Shown here piece after piece: positions 47,325 through 58,782 of a stretch of DNA of 64,000 bases. Under the pieces are notes generated by a model. That model was given only the letters and a program-made list of their open reading frames with translations. It ran no database searches and was not told where the DNA came from. The translations under genes were made by a program, and so were the position numbers. Position 1 is the first letter of the stretch; each line of letters begins with the position of its first letter. The stretch is taken from contig NC_084816.1 of NCBI RefSeq assembly GCF_963583255.1, forward strand, positions 12,015,100 through 12,079,099, written 5' to 3'. Source of the DNA: Pyrus communis. Lineage: Eukaryota > Streptophyta > Magnoliopsida > Rosales > Rosaceae.

Positions 47325-47610
47325 AATTCCGAAGAAGCTCACGTGCTCGCAATCGTTCGAAGAACCTCAAGTTATGGCCGCTGCCAATGATGACCTCATG
47401 CAAGAAAATACCAGAGAGAGATAGCAGAGAGACAAGAAAGAAGGTGTACATTTTTACCCCTATATGTAACGGACATTTAACAGAAAAATCACTTATGGAC
47501 TAAATTTGCTAATTGACTAACACCCCGAGGATTTAAATCCTAATTTTTTACCACCGGGACCATCTTCCGATTACATTAGCACCACAAGGGCCATTTATTC
47601 GATGAGGCCT
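47325..47610 (-). repeat. Right terminal inverted repeat of the Pack-MULE
   Basis: Reverse complement of 46317-46612, sharing for example ggtgctaatgtaatcggaag and cattggcagcggcca. Confidence 0.87.
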
Positions 47611-47618
47611 AAAGAAAA

Positions 47619-49126
47619 TGAGAATTGTAATGAGGGGGTGATTAGGAGAAATTATTAGGTCTATGCTGTCATCCGTGAAACTTCCTTATATATTTGACAT
47701 GTGGACTCTTTTTAACACAACTGAATTTATAATTTACATTCTAATATTAAAGATTTTAGAAACTAAAAATAAATTAAATACTTTGAAAAATAAAAAAAAA
47801 ACCCAGCTATCATCCCTCCGTCCTCCAGCGACCACCCTCCACCCTCCTTTACGACAAGCCCCACCCACGATGCAAGGGCGTAGCAGAGCTTCCGAGCTAG
47901 TAGACCCGAGGCGCTCAGATAGGGTAAGTGTCCTTCTGTCCCCAGCATCACCATCGTGTTCCGCCCGCCCAGCTGAGGATCAATCTCCCCCTGATTAGGG
48001 CATCTTCGATGGAAGATGCAAAATGACTTGAAATGTGTAATTTGCATTAGTGGAGAGAGATGTAAAAGATATATTTTGACTAGAAATGAAAATAAAGACC
48101 TAAATGTACATATTTATTTTACATCTTTGGTGGTGGGTCCTCCTATTGAAGTGAAAATCCCATCTGGCTCCCAAAACTGTTTCGAGGCCAGTTTGAGACA
48201 TATAACCATCAGAATAGTTAATTAAATTGTTTAATTATTTATTTTTCCATGTTAATTAATCTAATTTATTATTGCCATCATCCTTAACCTAGAATAGGGT
48301 GTGCGATATTTTAAGTTCTCATTGACGAGGTTGTGAGATGAATTAGATTGTTCTAATTCTTTTGTTGGATTTGAAACTCATCTTTTAATCTACCTTTTTG
48401 TGAAGACAACAATGATCGTCTTTGAGGATCTCATAGACCATGAGAGATGCGTAGTTGCATATCATGGTGATTAATGTATTAATTACAACAGAACCTATTC
48501 CGTTGTAATTACAATGTAATGCAGTCATTCTCTAATACAATGCTCTCGATCACATTAGTTAGCTTATTTTATGTCAAGTGCTTAAGTGATCACTTATGAT
48601 TTAACTCGATAGGTTTGGAACTTCATTCTAAATCATGATGCTTTGGGCAACGACTTTTGAATCATGTTGATAAGCATTCTCCTTCAATTGTGAAGATTAG
48701 AGATTCTTTGTTGTACATTCATTTGCCTCTATGATTAGGTAGCTTAACTCTAATGATGTCGTGGATACCCTCTTACATAGGAGTGTCTTTAACATAATCT
48801 AAGAATAAGGACCAAATCACAAGACATGTGTGATGCCTCATATTCAAGGATTAATATGTATTATTGTAGCAATCAAGTTCTTATTGACATGAGTACGTAT
48901 CTAGTATACATAAATAGGATCTCAAGGAGATCACGTTTAGTAAACTTAATCCTTATTAAGCACCTACATACTTGTTTTAGCTACTCTCACTAATGACTTG
49001 AGACTAGACAATTGTGTAGACATAGTGTGTACCAATCTTACCAAAGTATATGATATCCACTAAAACAAAGACAACGTCCAGGAACAATGTTTAGGATCAA
49101 CACATATGAAGAGGGTCTCTTTAACA
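47619..49126. other. Intergenic with MITE-like remnant
   Basis: No gene. A segment starting gggcatcttcgatggaagat at 47998 resembles the terminus of a hAT-type MITE, but no matching right end was found. The rest is AT-rich. Confidence 0.5.
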
Positions 49127-49135
49127 TTATCTCAA

Positions 49136-49190
49136 GGGTGAACTGTCAATTTAGTCTCTAAATTATCACTTGAGTGAAAATTAGGTCCCT

Positions 49191-49222
<32 letters not shown>

Positions 49223-49651
49223 CAGAAAAATCAGTGTTTGAATTATAAAAATTTGACAACTATAACCTTAATATTATATTCGAAGCTACTATATTCAATT
49301 TTTCGTAAATATAAGTCAAATTACCTGCATGTGATACAAATTAGGGGGTAGATTGATAATTTTTCATAAAGAAAGTGTATGGAGTTAACTTTAGAGGGTA
49401 AAATAGACGTTAGATTCACAACCTATATGAAATGTTAAGGGCTTATATGTGAGAAAATGACTGTATTACATTCTAAAGTTTGTCGAGTGACTTAAGTTGA
49501 CGAAAAAATAGATAAAATAGCTTTGCATATAATAGTAGGGATGAAATTAGTAATTTTTAATGAATTTAGGGACTCATTTTACCAAAAAAATAATCCAGTG
49601 ACCTAATTTTCACTGAGGGGATAGGCCAGGGACTAAATCGGCACTTCACCC
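49136..49651. mobile_element. Non-autonomous Mutator-like element, 516 bp
   Basis: Terminal inverted repeats of about 60 bp start gggtgaactgtcaatttagt (left); the right end, reversed, starts gggtgaagtgccgatttagt. Both carry agtgaaaattaggtc. Target duplication is 9 bp with one change: TTATCTCAA (49127-49135) and TTATTTCAA (49652-49660). It contains a T run of about 26 near 49196-49221 and no coding frame. Confidence 0.87.
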
Positions 49652-49779
49652 TTATTTCAAAGTTACATCTTACACATATATATAATCGTTATACATGGGC
49701 TCACTAATGATATTGCATTGGTAACCTACCTATTGCGATCTTGCCCAATGAATAGATTATGGACTAATCCTTGTTTTCC

Positions 49780-50420
49780 CTATAGATTTGATTGATTTTA
49801 AGGCATATTTCCAACAATCAGATGGGATAATCTTTGTTGAAATGGTGGTGTATGGGAAGGATGCTCATCCGTTGGTGGACATGGGGAATCTCATAACTTC
49901 ATTACCGTGGGGGAAACTAAAAGACTTGGATTTCACTATGATGGCAATGGATGACTACAACGTCATGTTGGACATGGAGTTCATGGATAACATTCCCCAT
50001 TACTCATACTATGTGCATTGTACAAGACAAAACAATGACTTGCATGGTGCCGTTGATGAGATCTACTAAGCTGAATGAGAAGTTCATGTTTGCCATGCAG
50101 TTTACAAGGTCGTGGAAGAATGGTGAGGTAACCCTCCTCGCAACGATGAAGAAGGATAAGCTCGTGGTGGACATCTCCCTAGTCCCTAAGATTGTGCATC
50201 TCTTAAAGGAGTTTGGCAATGTGATGCCGAAGGAGTTGTTGAAGAAGCTACCGCCAAGGATAGTGGTGGACCATGCTATTGACAATTGAACTAGGTGCTA
50301 GGCGGCCAACCAAAGCACCTTACCGCATGTCAACTCCAGAGTTAGAGGATTTGAAGAGACATCTAAATGAGTTACTCAATGCTAGATACATCCCACCGAC
50401 TAAGAAAATTAGTTGAGCGC
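49780..50420 (+). pseudogene. Gypsy fragment: protease end and protease-RT linker
   Basis: Overlapping frames 49788-50069 and 49951-50289 are one gypsy pol segment with a frameshift between them. They include the protease C-terminal pattern (FTMMAMDDYNVMLDMEFMD) and then the linker (KKLPPRIVVDHAID) leading toward RT. Up to 50400 the DNA still resembles 'APYRMSTPELEDLKRHLNEL'. No RT and no LTR are found, so it is a short relic. Confidence 0.75.
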
Positions 50421-51347
50421 TCAACTAATATTTTTCCTCCTTGTTGAGCGCCTGAACTTCTCCTTCAACTTAGTTCCGGCATTGGAAGTATGACTAAGAG
50501 AGGTACAGCTACTATGTCTTGTAAATATAAAGTAGTGGGGAGCCAAAAGTTATTGACATCGTACTCTTGTTGTGAAGTTTGCATGGAGACCTTATCAAGT
50601 AATTGGGTTTTTTTTTTTTTTTTTTGGGGGGGGGGGGGGTAGTATGTTTTGCACGGTGACATTATCAAATTCAGAATGGGAAGTAAAAGGAAATGAAACA
50701 CCACTGCTTGTTCTATTCAGTCCAAGAACTCAAAACAAACCCAAAAAAGCAACTTTTAGGTTACATTTAAAGGGAAAAACAATTGAAGTACTTGAAATTA
50801 GCTTGAAACCTAAATTACTGAAGAACAAATAAAAATTTCATAACCCAGGAAAGCAATGGACAAAACTCACAAAGAATCCCAAAACCTCTAAGAACACAGA
50901 AATTTTTCAGTTTTTCATAATACGGCATGATCTAATCAATTTAAAAAATTCCAAGAATCCACAGATCATTGCAAAACCAAGTTCATCGTCAAGATTAAGA
51001 GCAACCCAATAACACAATAACAAAACAAACACAAATCAACAATCCCAAATCACAAATCTTGATGCAATCAAACCTTGCCTACCCTGCTAATTTCTCAAAA
51101 TTAAAACCCTAAATAAAAAATTAATCCCTAAATCCCCAATTTGCAAATCCCTAATTCAAAAGCCCTACATTGTAAATTTGGTTATAAATATGAAACTGCT
51201 TACCTTAAATGGCTTGAACGTAGGAGGTACAGCTAAGAGAATTGTTGACGAGGCACGATACAATGTGCCAGCGTTCGTACGGAAACAACTTGCCTTAATT
51301 CAAAGACCCAAACCCTAGCCGCTTAACACTTGAAATCGATTTGTTGG
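50421..51347. other. Gene-free, with T18-G14 homopolymer and a possible orphan 5' exon
   Basis: 50608-50639 is an 18-T run followed directly by 14 G. On the minus strand, about 51340-51205 looks like a gene 5' leader (contains ctagggtttgggtctttg) ending at a good splice donor (ttaag|gtaagcag near 51204). No downstream coding exon was found, so it may be an orphan fragment, possibly separated by gypsy C. Confidence 0.4.
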
Positions 51348-52206
51348 TGTTATGATCCCAATTCTGAGATTGCCTTAATCACATGACATTGGACGAAATT
51401 GTAATAGGGAGTTAATTGTTAGGAGCACTATTCTAAAAATCCCCGTCTAGGTGCTAGGCGGTTGGCTACCGACCCAATTCATGTCTAGGCATTTTAAAAT
51501 TAAAAAAGGGCGCCTAGATCTATTAAGACGCTTACTTAGACCGCTTAGGTACCCACCTAGCCAGCCCAGAACCGCCTAGGTTGCGACTAACTTAGACAGA
51601 AAATAGATAACTTTCATGTTGTATTTTATTTTTTCAATAAATTATAAGAGACTCGTTGAATACTTAAAGGAACACAGATTATATACTTGTTCTCTATGTT
51701 TTCATTATGTTCCAATGGCTCATAATATATATGTCATTCCATTTTGTAGTTTATGATGAAATCATATATATTTTAAGTATAAACATACACTTATTTACAC
51801 AAAATATAATAGATTTAATACACTTCTTTACACAAAATATAATAGATTTAATTAAATCTGCCTAGTCCGCCTAGACCCTGCCTGGTCGCCTAGCCGCTAG
51901 GCCCCAACCCGCCGCCGGACTAGCGCCTAGCGTCTTTTAGAACCTTGGTTAAGAACATTTGGGGTTTTTTTTTTTTGTAATAGAGTCTAATATGGGGTTG
52001 GTTTAATAGACTTTTGTTTTGTTGTGCTGAGCTAACATTCATGCACTTGATGAAGGCCGCAAAAGGTTGTTAATCCTCTTGGATTGAGGCAATGGTCATA
52101 TATGAAATTAATATTAAAAAAATACTTTTCAATTGTTCTTTTCTTCTCTCTGCAATTCAACCATTGTTGCAGGTCAAGGTTGAACCCAAATTTTGGGATA
52201 CTAACA
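51348..52206 (+). repeat. 5' LTR of gypsy C, interrupted
   Basis: 51348-51425 and 51956-52206 align with 58783-59108. The piece between is the MITE. It ends ...gggatactaaca, followed by ttggtatcac, a degenerate initiator-Met primer site. Confidence 0.85.
51426..51947. mobile_element. hAT-like MITE in the 5' LTR of gypsy C
   Basis: Ends CACTATTCTAAAAATC and (reversed) CAAGGTTCTAAAAGAC, so inverted repeats start with CA. It is flanked by an 8-bp near-duplication gttaggag (51418-51425) and gttaagaa (51948-51955). Many subterminal 'cctag/ctagg' motifs such as gcgcctag and ctaggcgg cluster at both ends. The empty site exists in the 3' LTR. Confidence 0.78.
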
Positions 52207-52278
52207 TTGGTATCACCCAACGATCTTGGCTCCCTTCCGTGCATGCCCCGTTAAATTGCTGCTACCCAAGCCACCACC

Positions 52279-53268
52279 ATGGATGCTCGATTTTTTTCAT
52301 TAGAAATTGTTTTTGCTTCCATTCTTACTCTCATTGCCGAGAATGTGAACTCCTTTGTTAACACCGCCAATGCTACTACCATGAATTCCCAACTCTCGGC
52401 ATAACTCGGTCATCATCTTGCCATCTATTTCGAGCAATTTCATCGTGAACTCACTACTCGTGGTGAGGGTGAGAATTCTTCCGCTCTGGGAAACTCCAAT
52501 TATCCTCCTCTTCGCGATAGGGACCATATCCAGTTGCCTTGAAGCCCAAATGGGACTAGTGGTGGTTCATCGCCTCTTCCAGTGTGGACTCCTCGCGTTG
52601 ATTTTCCATATTTCACTAAGGGTGACGATCCATTGGCGTGGATCTATAAGGCTAACCAGTTCTTTGCCTGCTACCATATACCGGATAATCAAAAGGTGTT
52701 CACCACCTCTTTCTATCTCGATAGGGAGCCTCTGCAGTGTTTTCAGTGGATGGATTGTACTTGCTCCACTCCCCGTTGGGAGCATTTCACCCGAGCATTT
52801 TGCAGGGAGTTTAGGCCATCTAAGTTTGACTATAGTGTTGAATCCTTGTTTAAGCTTTGCCAAACAGGTACATTGTATGATTATATCTCTGAATTTGAGA
52901 GGCTTGCTAATCAAACTACTGATTTAGGTCCTATTTTACTCAAGAGTTGTTTCCTAGGAGGTCTTAAGCGTGAATTGAAATTCGATGTTAAAATTTTGAA
53001 ATTTGCAAATGTTCATTACGCCATTGCTATTCATGTGCAATTGGACACTAAACTTGCTGAGTTAAAACCTCCCCCATACAGGGCTCATCTTGCTGCTAAA
53101 TTTATTCCCACAGCACCTAATACCCACAATGTTCCACGCCCTGGTAACTTGCCAATCAAGAAATTGACTCTTCCTGAAATCCAACATAAACGTGAACGTG
53201 GAGATGTTGGTTTTGTTATGATAAGTGGGTTCGAGGCCATAAATATGGTCTTAAGCAATTACTCATGA
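52279..53268 (+). pseudogene. gag of gypsy C, two in-frame stops
   Basis: The frame starts at ATG 52279 (MDARFFSLEIVFASILTLIA) and is open to 53268, apart from TAA near 52402 and TGA near 52540. The Retrotrans_gag core is clear from 52582: PRVDFPYFTKGDDPLAWIYK, then WEHFTRAFCREFRPSKFDYS and TLYDYISEFERLANQT. No frameshift is needed until the protease. Confidence 0.85.
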
Positions 53269-53673
53269 TGGATTTACTGGATGCAGAACCTCCTAAAGAC
53301 TGTGTTATTAATGACTCTAATCCTAAATTGCAGGCTATGGAACTCAGTTCTTGTGCTTTCTATGGCACTGTTGATAAATTAACCCTACGAACCATGAAAG
53401 TTGAGGGTAACATTGGTGGTCATACTGTTACAATCCTATTAGACTTAGGTAGCACTCATAATTTTATTGATTCTAAGTTGCTGAAACTTTAGATACAACA
53501 AGCTCATGCCACAAATTCTTTTGAAGTCATGATAGCAGATGGGGGTCAAGTAAAAGGCTCAGGGTGCTATGAGTATACTGCTCTTTCTTTGGGTGGTTAT
53601 AATTACACAGTGGATTTGTACTCACTACCATTGGGGGGGACTGTGATGTAGTCTTGGGTGTTCATTGGTTGTC
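53265..53673 (+). pseudogene. Protease of gypsy C, N-terminal part
   Basis: Active-site motif TILLDLGSTHNFID (D-L-G-S) at about 53430-53475. Beyond a stop at 53490, codons for a later protease motif (CDVVLGVHWLS, about 53640-53673) remain. The frame is then cut by a solo LTR. Confidence 0.82.
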
Positions 53674-55187
53674 TGATGAATATTTTACCTTATTCTTAGT
53701 ATGCTTTGGCAATTATTTTGGTAGAATTTGATACTTTGATTTATCTTTTCAATATAGGACATTCAACTTCCTCTGGAGCAAAACGTGGTCAAACGAACGA
53801 ATTTTGGAGTGATTCAAATTGGAGGATGTTTTCGTGTCTCTTGACATGTTCGTGTCAAAATTTGGGATTTTTATACCAAGCAATTATTTTCTGGCAACAG
53901 AATAAATGAGCAGTGTGCAGTGCTGGAAAATGACGTTTTTGGGCTTAAATTGCGTTTTTGGAGCCCGAGATGACCTCTGATGGGTTCGTGGCATTCTAGA
54001 AAAGTGTTTAGAATATTTCAAACCTGAAATCTTGCTGTATTGGGCCAGTTTTGGAGCAGTTTAGGAGTCCAAAACGTGGCTGTTCAGATTTTAGGCGAAT
54101 TTTATCATTTAGTTTAGGGTTATGTTTCCTATTTTATTTTAGTTATTTAGTTTCCTAGTTCGATTGGAAGACCTTTTATTAGGATGATTTAATTTCTGCT
54201 AGGTTAAATAAGCTTGGCCGGCTTTATTCTTGCTACTTCTTCTCCGTGCGTTCCTTGAAGAGAGAAAATTGGCCAAGCGTAGAGATTTTCAGACTTTTTC
54301 CATTTTAGGTGTTCTCAATCTTTTATTATTTCAATAAAGAACTTTATGATTTTTATTATGAATATGTGTAACTAATTCTCTTTTTCCTAGGGTGAGGCCA
54401 CGAGCCTTCGCAAGAATATGTAGTTTCTCTTCAATTTGCTTATGATTATATGCATGCAAGTTTTTGAATTATTAATTACTGATTTAAACTATCTAATTAT
54501 TTTAATGCTTGATCACCATTAGGATGTTTAGAAAAGTAATTTGATGTAATTTTGGTCGGAGGTCGGTCCCTGAAATTGATGAAGGCTTCTTGTGATTAAT
54601 ATGTGCAAGTTCACTTAGGATGAATACTACGTCTTGAGGGTTGCATGGTTTTTCAAAAGGTTTCATAGAACTTAATGGGTCATGCTTGTTTACATTGGAT
54701 TTCAATACCACAGACGGATTGCATGTTTGATATATGCTCTATATTGGGGGTCCAAGTAGGCATATATTAGGAAAACCTAACCTACGAAATATACATGTAT
54801 AAGTCATAAGTAATTGAGAGAACTATATATGATTGTTAAGGTGACGGCGGATCCCTAGTGTTTTCTTAATTTTATTTCTACAAAACTATTTCCTTTTTCT
54901 TCATCTTTAACATTGCAGATTAGTTTATTTATATTAGTTAAATCCGTTTTATTAAAATAGGTCATAAAAATCAATCATCTCAAATTTATGTTTTACAATA
55001 ATCAATTGGAATTTGGTTTGCTTCGAATTATTTAATAATCCCTGTGGAGAATGAACTTGCGAGATTCTTTTATACTACAATAACCTTGTCATTCTTGCAA
55101 GTATTATAGGAGTTTTTAACCCTTTTTGCGTGTGTGGTAAAATCTCTATCACTGTCCCTTTTTGCGTGTGTGGTAAAATCTCTATCA
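53674..55187 (+). mobile_element. Solo LTR, 1.5 kb, inserted in gypsy C
   Basis: Begins TGATGAATATTTTACC and ends ...TCTCTATCA. The host sequence reads through when it is removed (HWLS then TVSPVLWDF). Flanks ttgtc (53669-53673) and ctgtc (55188-55192) form a near-exact duplication. It holds a poly(A)-signal-like caataaagaac near 54334. The same LTR family starts at 63044. No internal domain is present, so it is a solo LTR from recombination. Confidence 0.87.
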
Positions 55188-55193
55188 CTGTCC
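55122..55193 (+). repeat. 36-bp tandem duplication across the solo LTR border
   Basis: Two identical 36-bp units (55122-55157 and 55158-55193) start ctttttgcgtgtgtggtaaa and end ctatcactgtcc. The last six bases, ctgtcc, are host sequence, so the duplication happened after the LTR had inserted. Confidence 0.9.
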
Positions 55194-57083
55194 ACAGTTA
55201 GTCCAGTTTTGTGGGACTTCCCACAACTTACCATGGCATTTACTAAAGATTAGGAATAGTTTAAATTGTACCACACTCTTCTTGTGGATCCATCTATTCA
55301 AGAAGTTACCCTGCAACACTTGGACAAGGAACTTTACAATTCTAATCTAGGATTGTTTTCGTATTCCATTAAGACTAGGAAGGTTGAGGCTAGTGAGCTT
55401 ACTCAACACTAATTACAAGAGATGCAGTCTCTCCTTGGTGACTTTGATGAGCTGTTTGTTGTCCCTTCCCAATTACCTTCTTCTAGAATACATGATCACC
55501 ATATTCATTTGTTTCCTGATGCCAAACCCCCGAACATTAGCCTTATCACTATGGTCATTTACAGAAAAATGAGATTAAGAAGGTTGTGTAAGAGCTCTTG
55601 GATGCATGATTTATTAGGCTTAGTCATAGTCATTTTGCTTTTCCAGTATTTTTGGTGAAGAAGAAAAAGGGCAGTTGGAGGATGCGCATTGATTATAGAG
55701 AACTTAATGTCTTCACAATTAAGGATAAGTACCCTATTCCCTTGATTGATGATTTACTAGATGAATTGTTTGGTGCCAATTACTTCTCCAAACTAGATTT
55801 AAGGTCCGGGTACCATCAAATTCTAATGAAACCAGCTAATGTGAATAAAATTACTTTCAAGACGCATGAAGGGCATTATGAATTCTTAGTCATGCCTTTT
55901 GGGCTCACTAATGCCCTGTCAACCTTTCAAAACTTAATGAATGACCTTTAAACCTTATTTGAGGAAGTTTGTGTTTATCTTCTTTGATGATTTGTTGATT
56001 TATAGTAAAAGTTGGTCTGATCATTTAGCACATCTAAGAATGATATTTGACATATTGCAGCACCACAAGTTGTAGCTTAAGAAGTCTAAATGTTCATTTG
56101 GGCAAAGTAGGGTTGAGTATTTAGGCCATATTGTGTCTCAAGATAGGGTGGAAGTTGACCCAAATAAGATGCAAGCAATCAAAGACTGGCATGTGCCAAA
56201 AAATGTCAAGCAATTAAGAGGTTTTTTGGGATTAATAGGTTATTACAAGAAGTTTATCCCAGGGTATGGGGGAATTTGTCAACCCTTGTACAATCTTACC
56301 AAAAAAGATAGTTTTGAATGGAATAGTGCTGTTGCTGAAGCTTTTCAAAAACTTAAGGCTACCATGGCCTCCCCTCAAGTCTTGGCACTCCCTGATTTTT
56401 CTAAACCCTTTGAAATTGAATGTGATGGTTCGGGTTATGGTATTGGTGCAATATTGTAGCAAGGAAGGAGGCCCATAGCTTTCATTAGTTAGTCATTGGG
56501 TCCTCGAAATCAAGCTCTATCCACTTATGAGAAGGAATTGATTGTCATTGTTTATGCAATTAAGAAATGGCAAAGTTACCTCCAAGGTAGACATTTTGTG
56601 ATTAAAACAGACCATAACAGTCTTAAATACTTCTTGAACCAAAGGGCTAACACACCTTTCCAACATAAATAGGTGTCTAAACTCTTAGGTTTTGATTATG
56701 AGATCCAATACAAATCAGGGCATGACAATGTTGTAGTAGATGCATTATCTAGGGTCCATGGAACTTCTCAACTTCATGAATATCCTCCTCTTGCTTCTGC
56801 TAAATGTGCATTCATTTCATACCCCTATGGTGGATGGTTGGATGATCTCAGAAGGAACAATGAACATGATAGTTGGATTGCAGCAAAGACAAGGAAGGTT
56901 TTAGAGAGTCTTGATACTGGCAATGGTAGCTTAACACTTGCTAGATTCTCACTTGAAATTGGATTCTTATGCTACAAGAAACGAATTGTTCTAAGTCCAG
57001 ACTCTGAGTGGAGAAGCAGATTGTTAGACAAGCATCACTCTACTCCTGCTGTGCCATCAAAGAGTGGTGAAAACATATCATAG
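55194..57083 (+). pseudogene. Reverse transcriptase and RNase H of gypsy C
   Basis: RT motifs: [33 protein letters not shown] and [11 protein letters not shown] in the frame 55652-55951, then the catalytic FFDD (about 55980-55991) after a frame change. RNase H follows in 56133-56459 (LRGFLGLIGYYKKFIPGYG, then the catalytic-type IECDGSGYGIGAIL) and ends with the 56673-57083 frame (IQYKSGHDNVVVDALSRVHG). At least three frame breaks separate the parts. Confidence 0.88.
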
Positions 57084-58740
57084 GTTGAAGAAAAGGTTCT
57101 ATTGGCATGGGTTGAAGAAAGAGTTAGAAAATTCATAGCTAATTGCCATGTGTGTCAGCAAAATAAGTTCTAAACAACCTCTGCACCAGGCTTGTTGCAC
57201 CTACTGCCTATTCCACTTAAGGTGTGGATTGATATCAGTATGGACTTCATAGTTGGGCTGCCTTTGTGTAAAGGTAAATCAATGATCATGGTTGTGGTAG
57301 ATAGGCTATCTAAGGCCATCTCCAACCGAAGGCTGGCCATAGGATTTGTTTTAGCCCTGTCACAAAAAACCGTCTCCAACTGAGGACCCAAGAGCTATAG
57401 GGCCAAACATAATTTATTGTTTAAATTTAAAAACTACAACAACTTAAATTTAAAAACAACAAATTAAATTTAAATTTTGTACAATAGAAGTTATAGAAAA
57501 AAAAAACTGTAAAAATAAATAAATAAAAAATAACGTCTAGCTGTTGCATTTAAAAATTTGGCCTAGCATTCCTGTCGGATATAACCAACAGGAATATATT
57601 ATATTGATGTCGGTTATATCCGACATGAATGCTCAGATTTCTGGCCCAGCCCGGGGCTGGCAGGCTGGCTGTATTGGGCCAGCCCTTTGGCCCTTTCAGA
57701 TTTTGTGGGGCCCACGAGCTATCTGGCCTAGCCCTCGGTTAGAGACGGGTTTCAGGCTATTTTTGGCCCTCTGGACCCTTTGGTTGGAGATGGCCTAAAG
57801 GACTCACACTTTATAGCTTTGTCTCATCCCTACATAGCTGCTAGAGTTGCACAGGTTTTCATTGACAAAGTGTTTAAATTGCATGGCATGCCTTAATCTA
57901 TTGTTAGTGATAGGGACCTCATCTTTATCAGTGCATTTTGGAAAAAAGTTCTTTAAATTGTAGAATTCTAAATTATGTATAAGCTATGGTTATCACCCTC
58001 AGAGTGATGGGCAAATTGAGGTGATGAATAAGTGTTTAGAAACCTATCTGAGATGCTTTGTGGGAGGACAGCCTAGGTCTTGGGTCAAATGGCTTGCTTG
58101 GGCTGAATGGTGCTTTAATACTTCATATCACACTTCTTCTAGGTTCAGCCCTTTCGAATTGGTGTACAACTATCCCCCACCACACATGGTTGCTTATGAA
58201 GTGGGCAGTATTACCATATACTCAGTAGAACAAAGTCTTATAGAGAGAGACAAGGTGTTAGCTATGTTGAAGTGTAATTTGGAGTTAGCTAAAAATCGAA
58301 TGAAAGTTAAAGCTGATAAAAAACGAAGTGAAAGACAATTTGCAGTGGGAGATTCAGTTTTCTTGAAATCAATTCCATATCAGTTACAATCTTTGGCAAC
58401 ACATAGCTACCACAAACTACAACCAAAGATTTATGGACCCTATGAAGTGATTGAAAGCGTGGGAGAAATGGCTTATAAGCTCAGGTTTCCTATGGAGAGC
58501 AAGATTTATTCGTCTTCTATGTGGCTGCCTCAAGAAGAAATTGGGAACTGGCACTGAGTTGCATGCTACCTTTCCACAGGTCCTTGATGATGGATTATCC
58601 TTGAAAATTCCCAAAGAAATTCTGGCCAGAAGGGTATCTCGGTTGGAGTACAACTATTGGTTCATTAGATGGGACAAAAGGTTGCTGATGCATCTTGGGA
58701 GGATTTTGAAGAATTTAAAGCACACTTTTTAGATTTTTCT
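57084..58740 (+). pseudogene. Integrase and chromodomain-like tail of gypsy C
   Basis: The core begins at about 57220 with [15 protein letters not shown] and VVVDRLSK, is split by a MITE, and resumes at 57799 with HFIALSHPYIAARVAQVFID and KVFKLHGMP. The 58021-58557 frame holds the C-terminal half (WAEWCFNTSYHTSSRFSPFE, then GDSVFLKSIPYQ). About 58560-58735 reads as a chromodomain-like tail (ILARRVSRLEYN, then ADASWEDFEEFKAHF in another frame). Several stops and shifts are present. Confidence 0.86.
57314..57795. mobile_element. PIF/Harbinger-like MITE in the integrase of gypsy C
   Basis: Perfect 14-bp inverted repeats GGCCATCTCCAACC / GGTTGGAGATGGCC and a 3-bp duplication TAA (57311-57313 and 57796-57798). 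482 bp, no coding capacity. Confidence 0.87.
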
Positions 58741-58782
58741 CTATAAAAACCTTGTGGACAAGGTTCTTGAAGGGGGAAGTAT

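Larger units (their letters stand above)
46317..47610. mobile_element. Pack-MULE-like element carrying a host gene fragment
   Basis: Long terminal inverted repeats (46317-46612 and 47325-47610, about 290 bp, roughly 85-90% identical by eye) enclose 712 bp that include part of a membrane protein gene. Short flanking repeats aaagaaaa (46309-46316 and 47611-47618) could be the target duplication but are low-complexity. Long inverted repeats plus a captured host exon and no transposase define a Pack-MULE. Confidence 0.85.
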
